Source: Phymorhynchus buccinoides (lineage: Eukaryota; Mollusca; Gastropoda; Neogastropoda; Raphitomidae). Taken from it: a DNA stretch of 64,000 nucleotides. The position numbers and the translations under genes are program-made. This document shows positions 48,041 to 57,112 of this stretch, piece by piece. The first letter of the stretch is position 1, and every line of letters starts with the position of its first letter. The stretch lies in contig CM065699.1 in assembly GCA_017654935.2 (NCBI GenBank), positions 2,923,972 to 2,987,971 on the forward strand, read 5' to 3'. The notes beneath the pieces are model-generated. The model was not told the origin of the DNA, searched no databases, and worked only from the letters and a program-made list of their open reading frames with translations.

Positions 48041-48345
48041 AAGTGTAGAGTGGAACAGAGGTAACGCGTTCGCCTCGTATGCAATAAACCCGAGTTCGAA
48101 CCTGGGTACAGGGGATTTTTTCTCTCACTCTGCACTAGGCCTTACGGTCTTTGTGATGAGACGATAACCCGAGGTCCGGTGTGACCAATTTACCCCCCAC
48201 CCTCCCCTTTCCTTCATCAGTCACAGTTGCAAATATTTAAAAAAAAGGGTTGCACGCCTCTTGCTGCGACGTCGCTTCAGGTGGGAGCAACCCGAATTTT
48301 ACAGAGACGCCTCTGTGACCATGAAATATCAAATATTTGTAATCC
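48041..48345 (+). mobile_element. tRNA-derived SINE
   Basis: The head contains RNA polymerase III promoter boxes, an A-box-like tggaacagaggtaacgc (48051-48067) and a B-box-like gagttcgaacctggg (48092-48106), separated by a normal tRNA distance. The body (gacgataacccgaggtccgg, gctgcgacg, caggtgggagcaa, gcctctgtgaccatga) is shared with 55485-55725. It ends near aaatatttgtaat. No tRNA cloverleaf with a proper acceptor stem is evident, so it is not called as a tRNA gene. Confidence 0.85.
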
Positions 48346-48409
48346 AGCCTTCCAGAATAGCAGTTGACTGTTGTTCTATCAGAGACGACTGACTGGCACG
48401 CGCGATATT

Positions 48410-48660
48410 AATGAACCTTATAGTGGCAACGCAGCCATTCCTCAGCCCAAATGTACCATTAAACTTACCCGGTTAGAGAAAACATTTCGTCTGCAATATT
48501 GGGGATTCCTCTGTGACGTGCATAACATAGGGCCTATCCTTACCTCCCAAAATGAAGAACATAAGGTCACTGGATACCAGACCCTCATTTGATGGCTTTT
48601 AGTAACATGGGTGTTAAATCATTGTGGTGCCAAGAGGCGACAGTGGCGATGAAAGAAAGA
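48410..48660 (+). mobile_element. Decayed TTAA-type MITE, copy 3
   Basis: Colinear with 54552-54813 (ttggggattcctctgtgac, tatccttacctcccaaaatg, gatggcttttagtaacatgg, gtgttaaatcattgtgg, ggcgatgaaag) but both CCCTTT ends have decayed. Confidence 0.7.
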
Positions 48661-48810
48661 GGAAATTAAATTAATTAAGCTTTAGTAGAACTTCATAAAA
48701 TTAAGCACAGGAGAGGATGGTATTGGGGTGACGTGTGGCTGGGTCAGTACATCAGCCGCCATCACTCAGTGTGGACAGAACTGCCACCATGCGGAAGCAA
48801 AACGACAGAC

Positions 48811-48848
48811 CACGGACACTACATTATACATGTAATGTAGTGTCCGTG
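48811..48848. repeat. Perfect 16-bp inverted repeat
   Basis: cacggacactacatta and its exact complement around tacatg. A third partial copy, tgatgtagtgtccgtgg, follows at about 48854-48870. Confidence 0.9.
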
Positions 48849-49170
48849 TAACTTGATGTAGTGTCCGTGGACAGGACGAAAGCAGCGGAAATTGCAACAG
48901 AACATTCCGGAGAATAGAGAAAAAAGAGAGAAAGAAAAAATAAAACGCGTTTCTATGCAAGTGGAAATGGAAAATTCCGGAGGAAAAAAGAAGAAAGAAA
49001 ACAAATGAAAGCATAATTGTTGTCCATGTGGTAATGGAGGAGTGGGCCTAATGATTGTGATATCCGGCAGAATGGCAGATCACCTAGAGACAAGAATTCT
49101 AGCTATTAATTCTAGGTATTATGCTAGGACAATGATAATACTATAGCCGCAAATAATGACCTGACGATCT

Positions 49171-49300
49171 TTAAAGACTCCACACGTCACGTGTCACATT
49201 CCCTCTTGTACTAGGAAGATTTGTTAAGATTCCTTACTAGCTATAAGAGGGAAAACACGTGAAAACCGTGATTTTGACACGTGACGTGCGGGGTCTTTAA
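49171..49300. mobile_element. Small TIR element
   Basis: ttaaagactccacacgtcac gtgtca at the left and tgacacgtgacgtgcggggtctttaa's inverse at the right make imperfect termini of about 26 bp. Inner arms (ccctctt/aagaggg) also pair. Total 130 bp, unassigned superfamily, no coding capacity. Confidence 0.7.
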
Positions 49301-49342
49301 TACCGATCTAAACATAAGTCCCATGCGACCATGACCAAATCA

Positions 49343-49446
49343 CGCGCGCGCGCGCACACACACACATACACATACGCGCGTGCGCGCGCACACACACACG
49401 CTATACTTCTTCAGTGTCGTGTCACATTCTTTCAGCTACTAGTGCT

Positions 49447-49480
<34 letters not shown>
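49343..49480. repeat. CG/CA alternating tracts
   Basis: gcgcgcgc and cacaca runs (49343-49399) and (CA)n (about 49450-49478). Confidence 0.9.
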
Positions 49481-49613
49481 CGAGATAATGAGGCTCGTGC
49501 AGCAGCATTTATTTGCATATGTGGTGAACGTTATTGGAAACAGACAGCATTGGAGATGGAGAAAAACAAAGTGACAATGGAGGAGGAACAGGGGAGTGAG
49601 TGAGTGAGAAAGA

Positions 49614-49814
49614 TGGGGGGGGGGGGGGGGGGGCAGTGAGGGAGGTCACTGATCATACTGCTTTCACAGAAGTAATCACATACTTAGAATATAATGAATA
49701 TAATATATGCTTAACCCCCGTTCAATAAAGCCATGCTTTTTTAGGAAAGCAAAGAAACCAGCAGTAAGCTTTGTATTGACTATCTTTGTGGCCCCCCCCC
49801 CCCCCCCCCCCCCT
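49614..49814. repeat. Poly-G and poly-C runs
   Basis: Poly-G at about 49615-49633 and poly-C at about 49792-49813. Sequence between them is unremarkable. Confidence 0.9.
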
Positions 49815-50376
49815 CTAAGCTGACGCATCCCCTGTCCTACTGGTGTACGTGCTGTGCTGCACACACGCCAATCAACTTCATTGAACCCCCACCTTCCCCC
49901 TGTTCTTCTCCTCCTCTGCCCCCTCCCACCCCCACCCCCACCCCTCCCCCTGTGTCCCCTAGTGCAATGTGACGGCTTGCAGCGAAACAGTCGTGTTGCG
50001 CCTATGGTTGGTTGTTCTGAGCCACACGCTCTCTGCTGCTTGACGATATAGCCGCATATCTTCGTTGTGTTTTTCTGTCATCTTTCATACGCTGTTGATA
50101 CTTGTTTTTTGGCATATAGACGGATGAACCGCTTCTTCATATTAAAAAACCCAAATGTGTTACATCCCCCCAAAGAAAGTGAGTATGTGTCGAGTGTCAT
50201 AAATGACAAATGTTACAACAGTTTCGTTGAAGTGAAATTATTGTGCGTTTTCTTTCCATCATGATTATATTATTATCTGCTAGGTTGGCTACGTCTGTCA
50301 CTCCAATACAACGATCTTACGATGGACGCTACAGCCAAGTTGCGCTTTGTTCTGTATGGAAGAAAGCCCTCGTGAT
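49815..50376. other. No recognisable feature
   Basis: C-rich start (about 49886-49955), otherwise unique-looking. No gene supported. Confidence 0.4.
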
Positions 50377-50622
50377 TAGGCCGGGCCTGTTGCAGCCAAA
50401 ATAGTCGCTCGTTCAAATAATTCGCCCGGCTACTATGAGTGTGTGTATTTGCGACATTTTGCGACATTGAGCATGAACCACAAATTTCACTGTTTTCTAG
50501 GGTTAGGTAAATGGTTCAAGTAAAGAAAGAGTTAAATTTGTGGTTGTCGCAAATACACACACTCTCATAGTAGCGGGCGAATTATTTGAACGAGCGACTA
50601 TTTTGACTGCGACAGGGCCTAC
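50377..50622. mobile_element. Fold-back element
   Basis: Arms of about 80 bp. The left arm (50382-50484: aaaatagtcgctcgttcaaa taattcgccc...tgtgtatttgcgaca) is matched in reverse by the right arm (50533-50620). Termini tagg and ccta suggest TA-flanked insertion. No coding capacity. Confidence 0.8.
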
Positions 50623-50639
50623 CCCCTCCCCCCTCCCCC

Positions 50640-51010
50640 TCCCCCTTCCCTATTCTCAGTCTTTAGTTCGCTTCGGGAAGTATTCGTTGTTTTTGTTTCA
50701 TCCGTCCGTCCGTGCGTGCGTCCGGCCGCATATTTTTGAAAACCATTCAGTCTATTTCAATCAAAGTTAGTGTACAACTTTTAGAGGATATTACTTATCC
50801 ACTGACTGCTTTATTTTTTATTGTAAGGTCAAGGTCATGCTGATTAAGGAGTTCAAACCCCAAAACACTTAATCGCTAATAACTCACGAACTTTTGCACG
50901 TATTTCAGTGCGGGTTTTTTTCACAACGTTTTCTAATGAAAGGACTATAACATAATCACGAATTTGTTTGTGCGTGTGAATCGCAGGGTTCGGACGCCAA
51001 GGCTGTATCT
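50640..51010 (-). repeat. Dispersed repeat family A, reverse copy
   Basis: Reverse-complement similarity to 4195-4712: the ccgtccgtccg stretch, attcagtctatt, aaaccccaaaacacttaatc gctaata, ttttcacaacgtttt and the ggttcggacgccaaggc end. Confidence 0.65.
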
Positions 51011-51089
51011 CAAGAATTGTAGTATGGAATCACTTCAGATTTACTGTGGTGGTGCGCATCACGGTACACAAAAGTTTCCATAAAAAAAC

Positions 51090-52260
51090 CCCGACCATGC
51101 TGACCTTGACGTTTGACCTTGAAAACGTAAATTTCTTGTGACCATATCTTTCACATCGTTGGACTTACAATGTTCAGATTTGGTAAGCAGATGCATTGGC
51201 TTATGGCAATTCCGTATATTTAGTATAGTCATGGTCAAGGTCACAACGGTTATAGTCTGCCAACAGGACGTGACCGGTCATTTACAACCACACATTTTTG
51301 ATACATTTGTTATTAACTTTTTGTCCGTCACCGAAGGTGAACGGACTTTGCGATGGGCTGGTTTGTATTTAAAAAAAAAAAAAAAAATTTTGGGTATTTT
51401 TTTTCCTTTTTGTCTGTCCCAAGGATATCTCCCGAACCGCTTGACCGAATCGCGTCAAATTTTGTGTGAAGGTGTGCCTCCTTAATAGGAAGAGATCGGC
51501 GCAAACCATTTTGCCGTCTTGACCTTGACGTACGACCTTGAAAACCGAAAATATATTTTTAGCCATATCTCGGGCACCGATCAACATACGATGTTGAAAC
51601 TTGGTATGAAGGTGGTTTGGCTTATGCCCGTTCTGATGATGGCATACCGATCAAGGTCAAGGTCAAGGTCAAAAAGATCGCTGGAGCCTGAAAATCGGAG
51701 GGTCATTTTTTTCTCCTTCTGTCTGTCCCAAGGATATCTTTCGAACGGGTTGACAGAATCACGTTAAATTTTGTGTGCTGGTGTGTCACCATGAGAGGAA
51801 GGCATCCGCGCAAACCATTTTGCCGTCGTGACCTTGACCTTGGCGTACGACCTTGAAAACCGAAAATCTTTCAGGGGCCATAACTCCCACACCGTTAGTG
51901 TTAGAGTCTTCAAATTTGGCATGAAGGTACTTTGGCTTATGCCCGTTCTGATGGTGGCATACCGATCAAGGTCAAGGTCACGGTCCGGGCGATCAGTAGG
52001 CCTTGAAAGTGGTAGGGGTCTACACATTGGGTTTTAAGCCATATTTTCCACATTGGTACTTGACAGAAGCGCTTCAGATTGTGTGTGGTACTGTATACCC
52101 TAGAGAAGAAAACATCCGAGCATAAATTATCACCATGCTGACCTTGACCTTGAAGTGTGACCTTGAAAACTGAAATTTCCTTCTTTGCGCTATATGTTTC
52201 TTCTTCAAGCTGTATCTCGTGAACTAGAAGACAGAATCCCTTCCAATTTTGTGTCAGGAT
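51090..52260. repeat. Degenerate modular repeat with TCAAGGTCA motifs
   Basis: Four degenerate modules each begin with tgaccttgac...gaccttgaaaac (about 51099, 51518, 51828 and 52138), with spacing about 417, 310 and 310 bp. Shared module text includes gtctgtcccaaggatatct, gcaaaccattttgccgtc, cttatgcccgttctgatg and gcataccgatcaagg. Runs of overlapping TCAAGGTCA occur at 51651-51671 and 51966-51980, with a single copy at 51235. A poly-A run lies at about 51371-51386. Confidence 0.85.
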
Positions 52261-52500
52261 GTGACACTCTACGGGGTGTCGCAAGTGCGTGGCATTGCTG
52301 GTGACGGACATGTCTGCCGCTCGGCGACGCCCTTGTTTTTTGTTGCAATTGCTCATTTTTCTTGTCATTGGAGCGCAGATGCGTCATGCTGCTGTTATGT
52401 GCCCAAGTTCAGCCGCTCGTTTCACTTATGTTTGGCACTTCTATTTCATTTGCCAATGTTAAAAATGTCAAAAATAAAAGAACAACCCAACACGAGCTTC

Positions 52501-53000
52501 NNNNNNNNNNNNNNNNNNNNNNNNNNNNNNNNNNNNNNNNNNNNNNNNNNNNNNNNNNNNNNNNNNNNNNNNNNNNNNNNNNNNNNNNNNNNNNNNNNNN
52601 NNNNNNNNNNNNNNNNNNNNNNNNNNNNNNNNNNNNNNNNNNNNNNNNNNNNNNNNNNNNNNNNNNNNNNNNNNNNNNNNNNNNNNNNNNNNNNNNNNNN
52701 NNNNNNNNNNNNNNNNNNNNNNNNNNNNNNNNNNNNNNNNNNNNNNNNNNNNNNNNNNNNNNNNNNNNNNNNNNNNNNNNNNNNNNNNNNNNNNNNNNNN
52801 NNNNNNNNNNNNNNNNNNNNNNNNNNNNNNNNNNNNNNNNNNNNNNNNNNNNNNNNNNNNNNNNNNNNNNNNNNNNNNNNNNNNNNNNNNNNNNNNNNNN
52901 NNNNNNNNNNNNNNNNNNNNNNNNNNNNNNNNNNNNNNNNNNNNNNNNNNNNNNNNNNNNNNNNNNNNNNNNNNNNNNNNNNNNNNNNNNNNNNNNNNNN
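52501..53000. other. Assembly gap (500 N)
   Basis: Exactly 500 N. Real length and content are unknown. Confidence 1.
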
Positions 53001-53708
53001 AACATAGGATCTAGATCAAAACTAGAGTCAAACAAACCAGATCTCAATCACCTGCCATCAATAATACTTACTAGTGGGCTTATGATGACTGGTTGTGAGT
53101 GTTGCTCTAGCTACGTTTCAGCATCTTGTGTGACAACTTTTTCTCACCACTCCAATTATAGCCTTCACTTTCAAACAATGAAAGCCTGCTATTGGGGTAT
53201 TACAGTCCACACGTCACAATTTTGCTGTTCTAATTGTACCGAACAATCACGCGCCTATTCCATCCTTAGCACATTCCTGACATTCCTAACCTTGTGATTG
53301 AAAAGGAAAAACCGTGTTCAAAGGGAGATAACCTCGGTTGTCACTTTCTTGTGATGAGCCGGTAGAAAGGGGGGTGGGGGGTGAAGGGAGATAACCTCGG
53401 TAGGTGGTACGTGCCGACCAGGGAGAAAGAGATAACGCCCTTCCGCGGCGTTCGTTTGAAGCAGCGGGGCAATTAACGTGGCGGCTGGACAGAGAAATGA
53501 AAAGGCGAAGGGGGGGGAGGGGAGAAGGGGGGGGGGGGTGTAGATAAGAAATAAAGAAAGCGGGTCGCGCGGGACACTTACGTCACATTCACATTAGGCA
53601 ATTTTCTGCCTAATGTTCACACTAGCAATTGTTCACACTGAGCGTAGCACATACATGAAAAAATATTACAATAATTGTGTGCTTACATAATGGGGTTTTA
53701 TTTACTCC

Positions 53709-53740
<32 letters not shown>

Positions 53741-54230
53741 GGGTACGTTTTAAAGTTGGTTCTAACGCAAACAAGCACCAATATTATGCTTCAACTATTT
53801 TAAAGACCTAGCACACATCTACTGAAGTACCAAGCCAACTGTATGGTTGATGCCTATGCAAGCAGCGTTGATGTCATCAGGATCAGAGGGTGGGTGAAGA
53901 GAATAAGATAATGTTTTTACGTGGAGACTGATAAATGATTGTGAGTGACAGGACCACAGCACTCGATCGTCTCACCAGTGCACGAATTGCTGTCATCAAG
54001 TGCATCTTTAGGAAAATATACGAGCAGGATTGAAAAAAGGTTGGAAATGTCATATTTCGTAAAATATCTTCAGAGTAATGTCGATAATAAGTTAATAGAA
54101 TTGGGGGCGCGCGCGCGCGCGCGCGTGTATAATATATTTTTGTCATTTCTTTATTTATATTGCTTGCTGGTTTAGTCAGTTATTATTGTAAGCGCTTAGG
54201 GCTTTTTTTAAGATTAGGCGCTATAAGTGT
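53001..54230. other. No gene; short low-complexity tracts
   Basis: aagggagataacctcggt occurs twice (about 53319 and 53383). Short G-rich runs lie at about 53511-53539, (GA)n/poly-G at 53711-53742 and (GC)n at 54108-54124. An inverted repeat cattaggca/tgcctaatg lies at about 53593-53616. No supportable gene. Confidence 0.5.
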
Positions 54231-54232
54231 TA

Positions 54233-54235
<3 letters not shown>

Positions 54236-54274
<39 letters not shown>
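54236..54274. repeat. (ATT)n microsatellite
   Basis: About 13 ATT units. Confidence 0.97.
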
Positions 54275-54277
<3 letters not shown>

Positions 54278-54551
54278 AGAATGCTAAAGTTCGAACTATA
54301 ACCATGGATATATTTCTTTCCAGATAATCAGACTTTCTGTTTCGGTGGTTTTTTAGACGTCAATACAAGGTCCAATAATTCTTAACAATCTTAACATAAC
54401 CCTCTTACAACAGCGTTCTGGAAAGATGAGAAAAATAACGGACTTCACGCATACAAAGGTTAGTAAATTATTCGAGCAAGTACGGTGAACAAAAACCGAT
54501 GGCTTGAAATCACAACGATGGTTTGAATTTACGCAGCAGAGATGAAAATGC

Positions 54552-54813
54552 TTAACCCTTTCACTGCCAGCCATATTTGATTAAAAAATGTCCATTAAAT
54601 TTACCTGGGTAGAGAACAAAATCCATCTGCAGTAGCCTAGCCTATTGGGGATTTTTCTGTGACATATATATATATAAAATAAGGTATATCCTTACTTCCC
54701 AAAACTAAGACAATAGGTTTTTTTGATAATAGACCCCAATTTGATGTCTTTTAGTGACATAGGTGTTAAATCACTTTGGTGCTAAAATGCGACTTTGGCG
54801 GTGAAAGGGTTAA
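54552..54813 (+). mobile_element. TTAA-flanked MITE (piggyBac-like), copy 2
   Basis: ttaaccctttcactgccagc at the left, ggcggtgaaagggttaa at the right, TTAA at both ends, 262 bp. Carries a small (TA)n expansion (about 54664-54677) absent from the copy at 37326. Confidence 0.88.
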
Positions 54814-55484
54814 GGTTTTCAGGTATTTTACGTGACACATCTTGCTTCCCCTTCGTTCCTTCTATCACTGGGCTATTTAATAAGATGCCAGCCCAAGTGA
54901 CATTGGGGAAAGATGTAGCTAGTAGAGCATTCGGATTGGCTGCGTGTGACATCGCTTTAATTAGATTCAATTAGATAGATTCTATCTTTTAAATTAAAAT
55001 TAGAAAGGATAATTATGCTACAGCATCAAATCATTTTTAGTGATTAAGTGATTATTTGAAAGTGCAAGTATGGGTTTCCTCTAGTCGAACTCAATATTAA
55101 CATCAGTAACAGAAGGAAACGTGTCATAAATCACCTAAAGAATGCCGTCATTACTGCAATGTGGGTTTTTATAATAATTTTAAACATTGCAACATCCAAA
55201 TGATATACCAACAGTGCTGAACATTCGTAATAGTAACATTCAAAACTAAGAACAAGTTCGCTGAAATAAAACTATCATTTTTTCTTTCTTTCATTCTTCT
55301 AACCTCTCATAATATGATCGTATTAACAATCATCAATAAATCACATCTAATTATCATACATGTATCACCAATAAACAATGTCCCTAAGCTCAAACAGCCA
55401 CCTCCACCCCCATGCACACAACACTATATTATTATAATATTTGCCCATTAGGAAATGAAAAAATAAATGCGCCCGTCTTTCAGA
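54814..55484. other. No recognisable feature
   Basis: AT-rich unique-looking sequence. No gene supported. Confidence 0.4.
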
Positions 55485-55725
55485 TGAAACAATAAACCGA
55501 GGTCCTGTGTGCCCATGCACTTAGCACACGTCAAACACAGTGGCAACAAAAAAGTTGTCATTTGGTCAAAATGTATCCCCCCCCCCCCCCCTTCCATCAT
55601 CAGTCACACAAACATCGCATGCAAATAAAATGTGTGGCCCACCTCTGGCTGCGACGCACTCTCCAGGTGGGAGCAAACCGAATTTCAGACGTCTCTGTGA
55701 CTATGAAGTACAAAGTACCAAATAT
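55485..55725 (+). mobile_element. SINE body, headless copy
   Basis: cagatgaaacaataaaccga ggtcctgtgtg, ccatcatcagtcaca, ctggctgcgacgcactctcc aggtgggagcaaa and gtctctgtgactatgaa are colinear with the SINE at 48041. The promoter-bearing head is missing and a poly-C run (about 55577-55592) has expanded inside. Confidence 0.8.
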
Positions 55726-56361
55726 TATTATTATTATAGTTGTTGTTACGGTCGTTATTCTTGTTTGGGTTTTTAAATGCAGTTTGTGTTTCCTTTTAGG
55801 ACACCCAGGCTCCTGGTGCCTGCAACTGACTATCCATAACAATGATCGCCTGAGGGCGGCCTCTGCCCAACATCCCAGCCAATTCAGAAGCCGAAGAGCG
55901 AGCTTCAATCTGACAGCTTACAAACACCAGCATTTTTCTATATCACAAAATTGCTAGGTTGTTCAAAACCTATTGTGATTCGTGTGCATTGAGGGGGAAA
56001 GGAAAGATTATGTGATATTAGGGGCGTTTTCAGGGAATCTCCGCTTTAGCAAATCCTACTTATTCCGAGATCTGCAGCTACCGTCTTGGTTAGCCTATTA
56101 GAACCTTGAACAATGCTCCACTCTGATGAAAGAATTATCAAAGCCCTTAATAACGTCTGCCTTTGTTCAGTTTTCAAAGTTTTCTTCCACAGAAAAAGAA
56201 AGTGGATCAGTCATTACCGCTCATTTTATATATTAAGAAAATGTATACAGTGCTTAACCTTCAGCTCATAGCAAACACTGAGGCAGCAAAAAGAATAAAT
56301 GAAAAACAAACACCCCGCCTTGGAAGCCCGTATTGTGTTACTGGGGAACAGACACACGTGG

Positions 56362-56364
<3 letters not shown>
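55726..56364. other. No recognisable feature
   Basis: Unique-looking sequence without a supportable gene. Confidence 0.4.
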
Positions 56365-56365
<1 letters not shown>

Positions 56366-56454
<89 letters not shown>

Positions 56455-56496
56455 TACAAACATGAAAAATGAGAGAAAGAGGGGGGGGGGGGGGGG
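56366..56496. repeat. (GA)n and poly-G
   Basis: (GA)n at about 56366-56449 and poly-G at about 56481-56496. Confidence 0.95.
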
Positions 56497-56706
56497 CAGG
56501 CACGGAGCTGTTTAATGTCACAGAAAGCAAGCATTTTCTGTTCTATAATGTTCCAGGCATAACATATTGAGCTAAAAAGTAGAAAACTCTGATTACAAAG
56601 GATTGCTTCATTCAAATTTAATCATTGCTGCCATCATTGACTGAGAGAAGCAATTTTTATGTTCATGAACTGAGTTGCTCCTGTGAATTTATGGTGCACC
56701 CAAGAG

Positions 56707-56938
56707 AACAGCTAAAGGGGGCTTCTGGCTCAGTTTCGGTTTCGGTTTCGGTTTCACTCCTCCGTTTATTAAAAAACGGCTAAAAAACACTACTTTTTCT
56801 TATGCTTTTTAACCCCCCAAAAAAGGTATGATTTAAGCCATTTTCTTGCGTTTTTTATCCACAAAAACAGTGCGATTCAATCGTTTTTACTCACGAAAAC
56901 AGCGTGATTTAACAGCTAAAGGGGGATTCTGGCTCAAG
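56707..56938 (+). repeat. Direct repeat pair near possible element end
   Basis: aacagctaaaggggg, then c or a, then ttctggctca occurs at 56707 and 56911, 204 bp apart, with one mismatch. Three ggtttc units follow the first copy (about 56736-56755). Further short echoes (cactactttt, cgctactttaa, cactactttagg) lie at about 56788, 56969 and 57040. This could be part of a terminal repeat. The matching right end cannot be examined. Confidence 0.5.
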
Positions 56939-57112
56939 AGGAAAATCTTCTACTTTTAGATACAAAAACGCTACTTTAAGGGGTAAAAAAAGTAAAAATT
57001 CGTCTCCCCCTTTATTCTGCCAAATCAAAAAAAAAAGCCACTACTTTAGGTGAAACAAAATTAATTATTTTTAATTAAACAAAATAATTTGAGTTAGAAA
57101 AAGGAACTCAAC

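Noticed and set aside
48041..48110. Functional tRNA gene
   Set aside because: A- and B-boxes are present but no convincing acceptor stem or cloverleaf, and the sequence continues into a shared repeat body.
48001..48325. gtgaccatgaa on both sides of the tRNA-type SINE as a target duplication
   Set aside because: The right-hand copy is part of the SINE body, since the same text occurs at the matching place in the 55485 copy, and the left copy lies about 40 bp outside the promoter head.
52249..53297. Frames of 212-311 codons spanning 52.3-53.3 kb
   Set aside because: They run through the 500-N gap; the real part is short and shows no motif.
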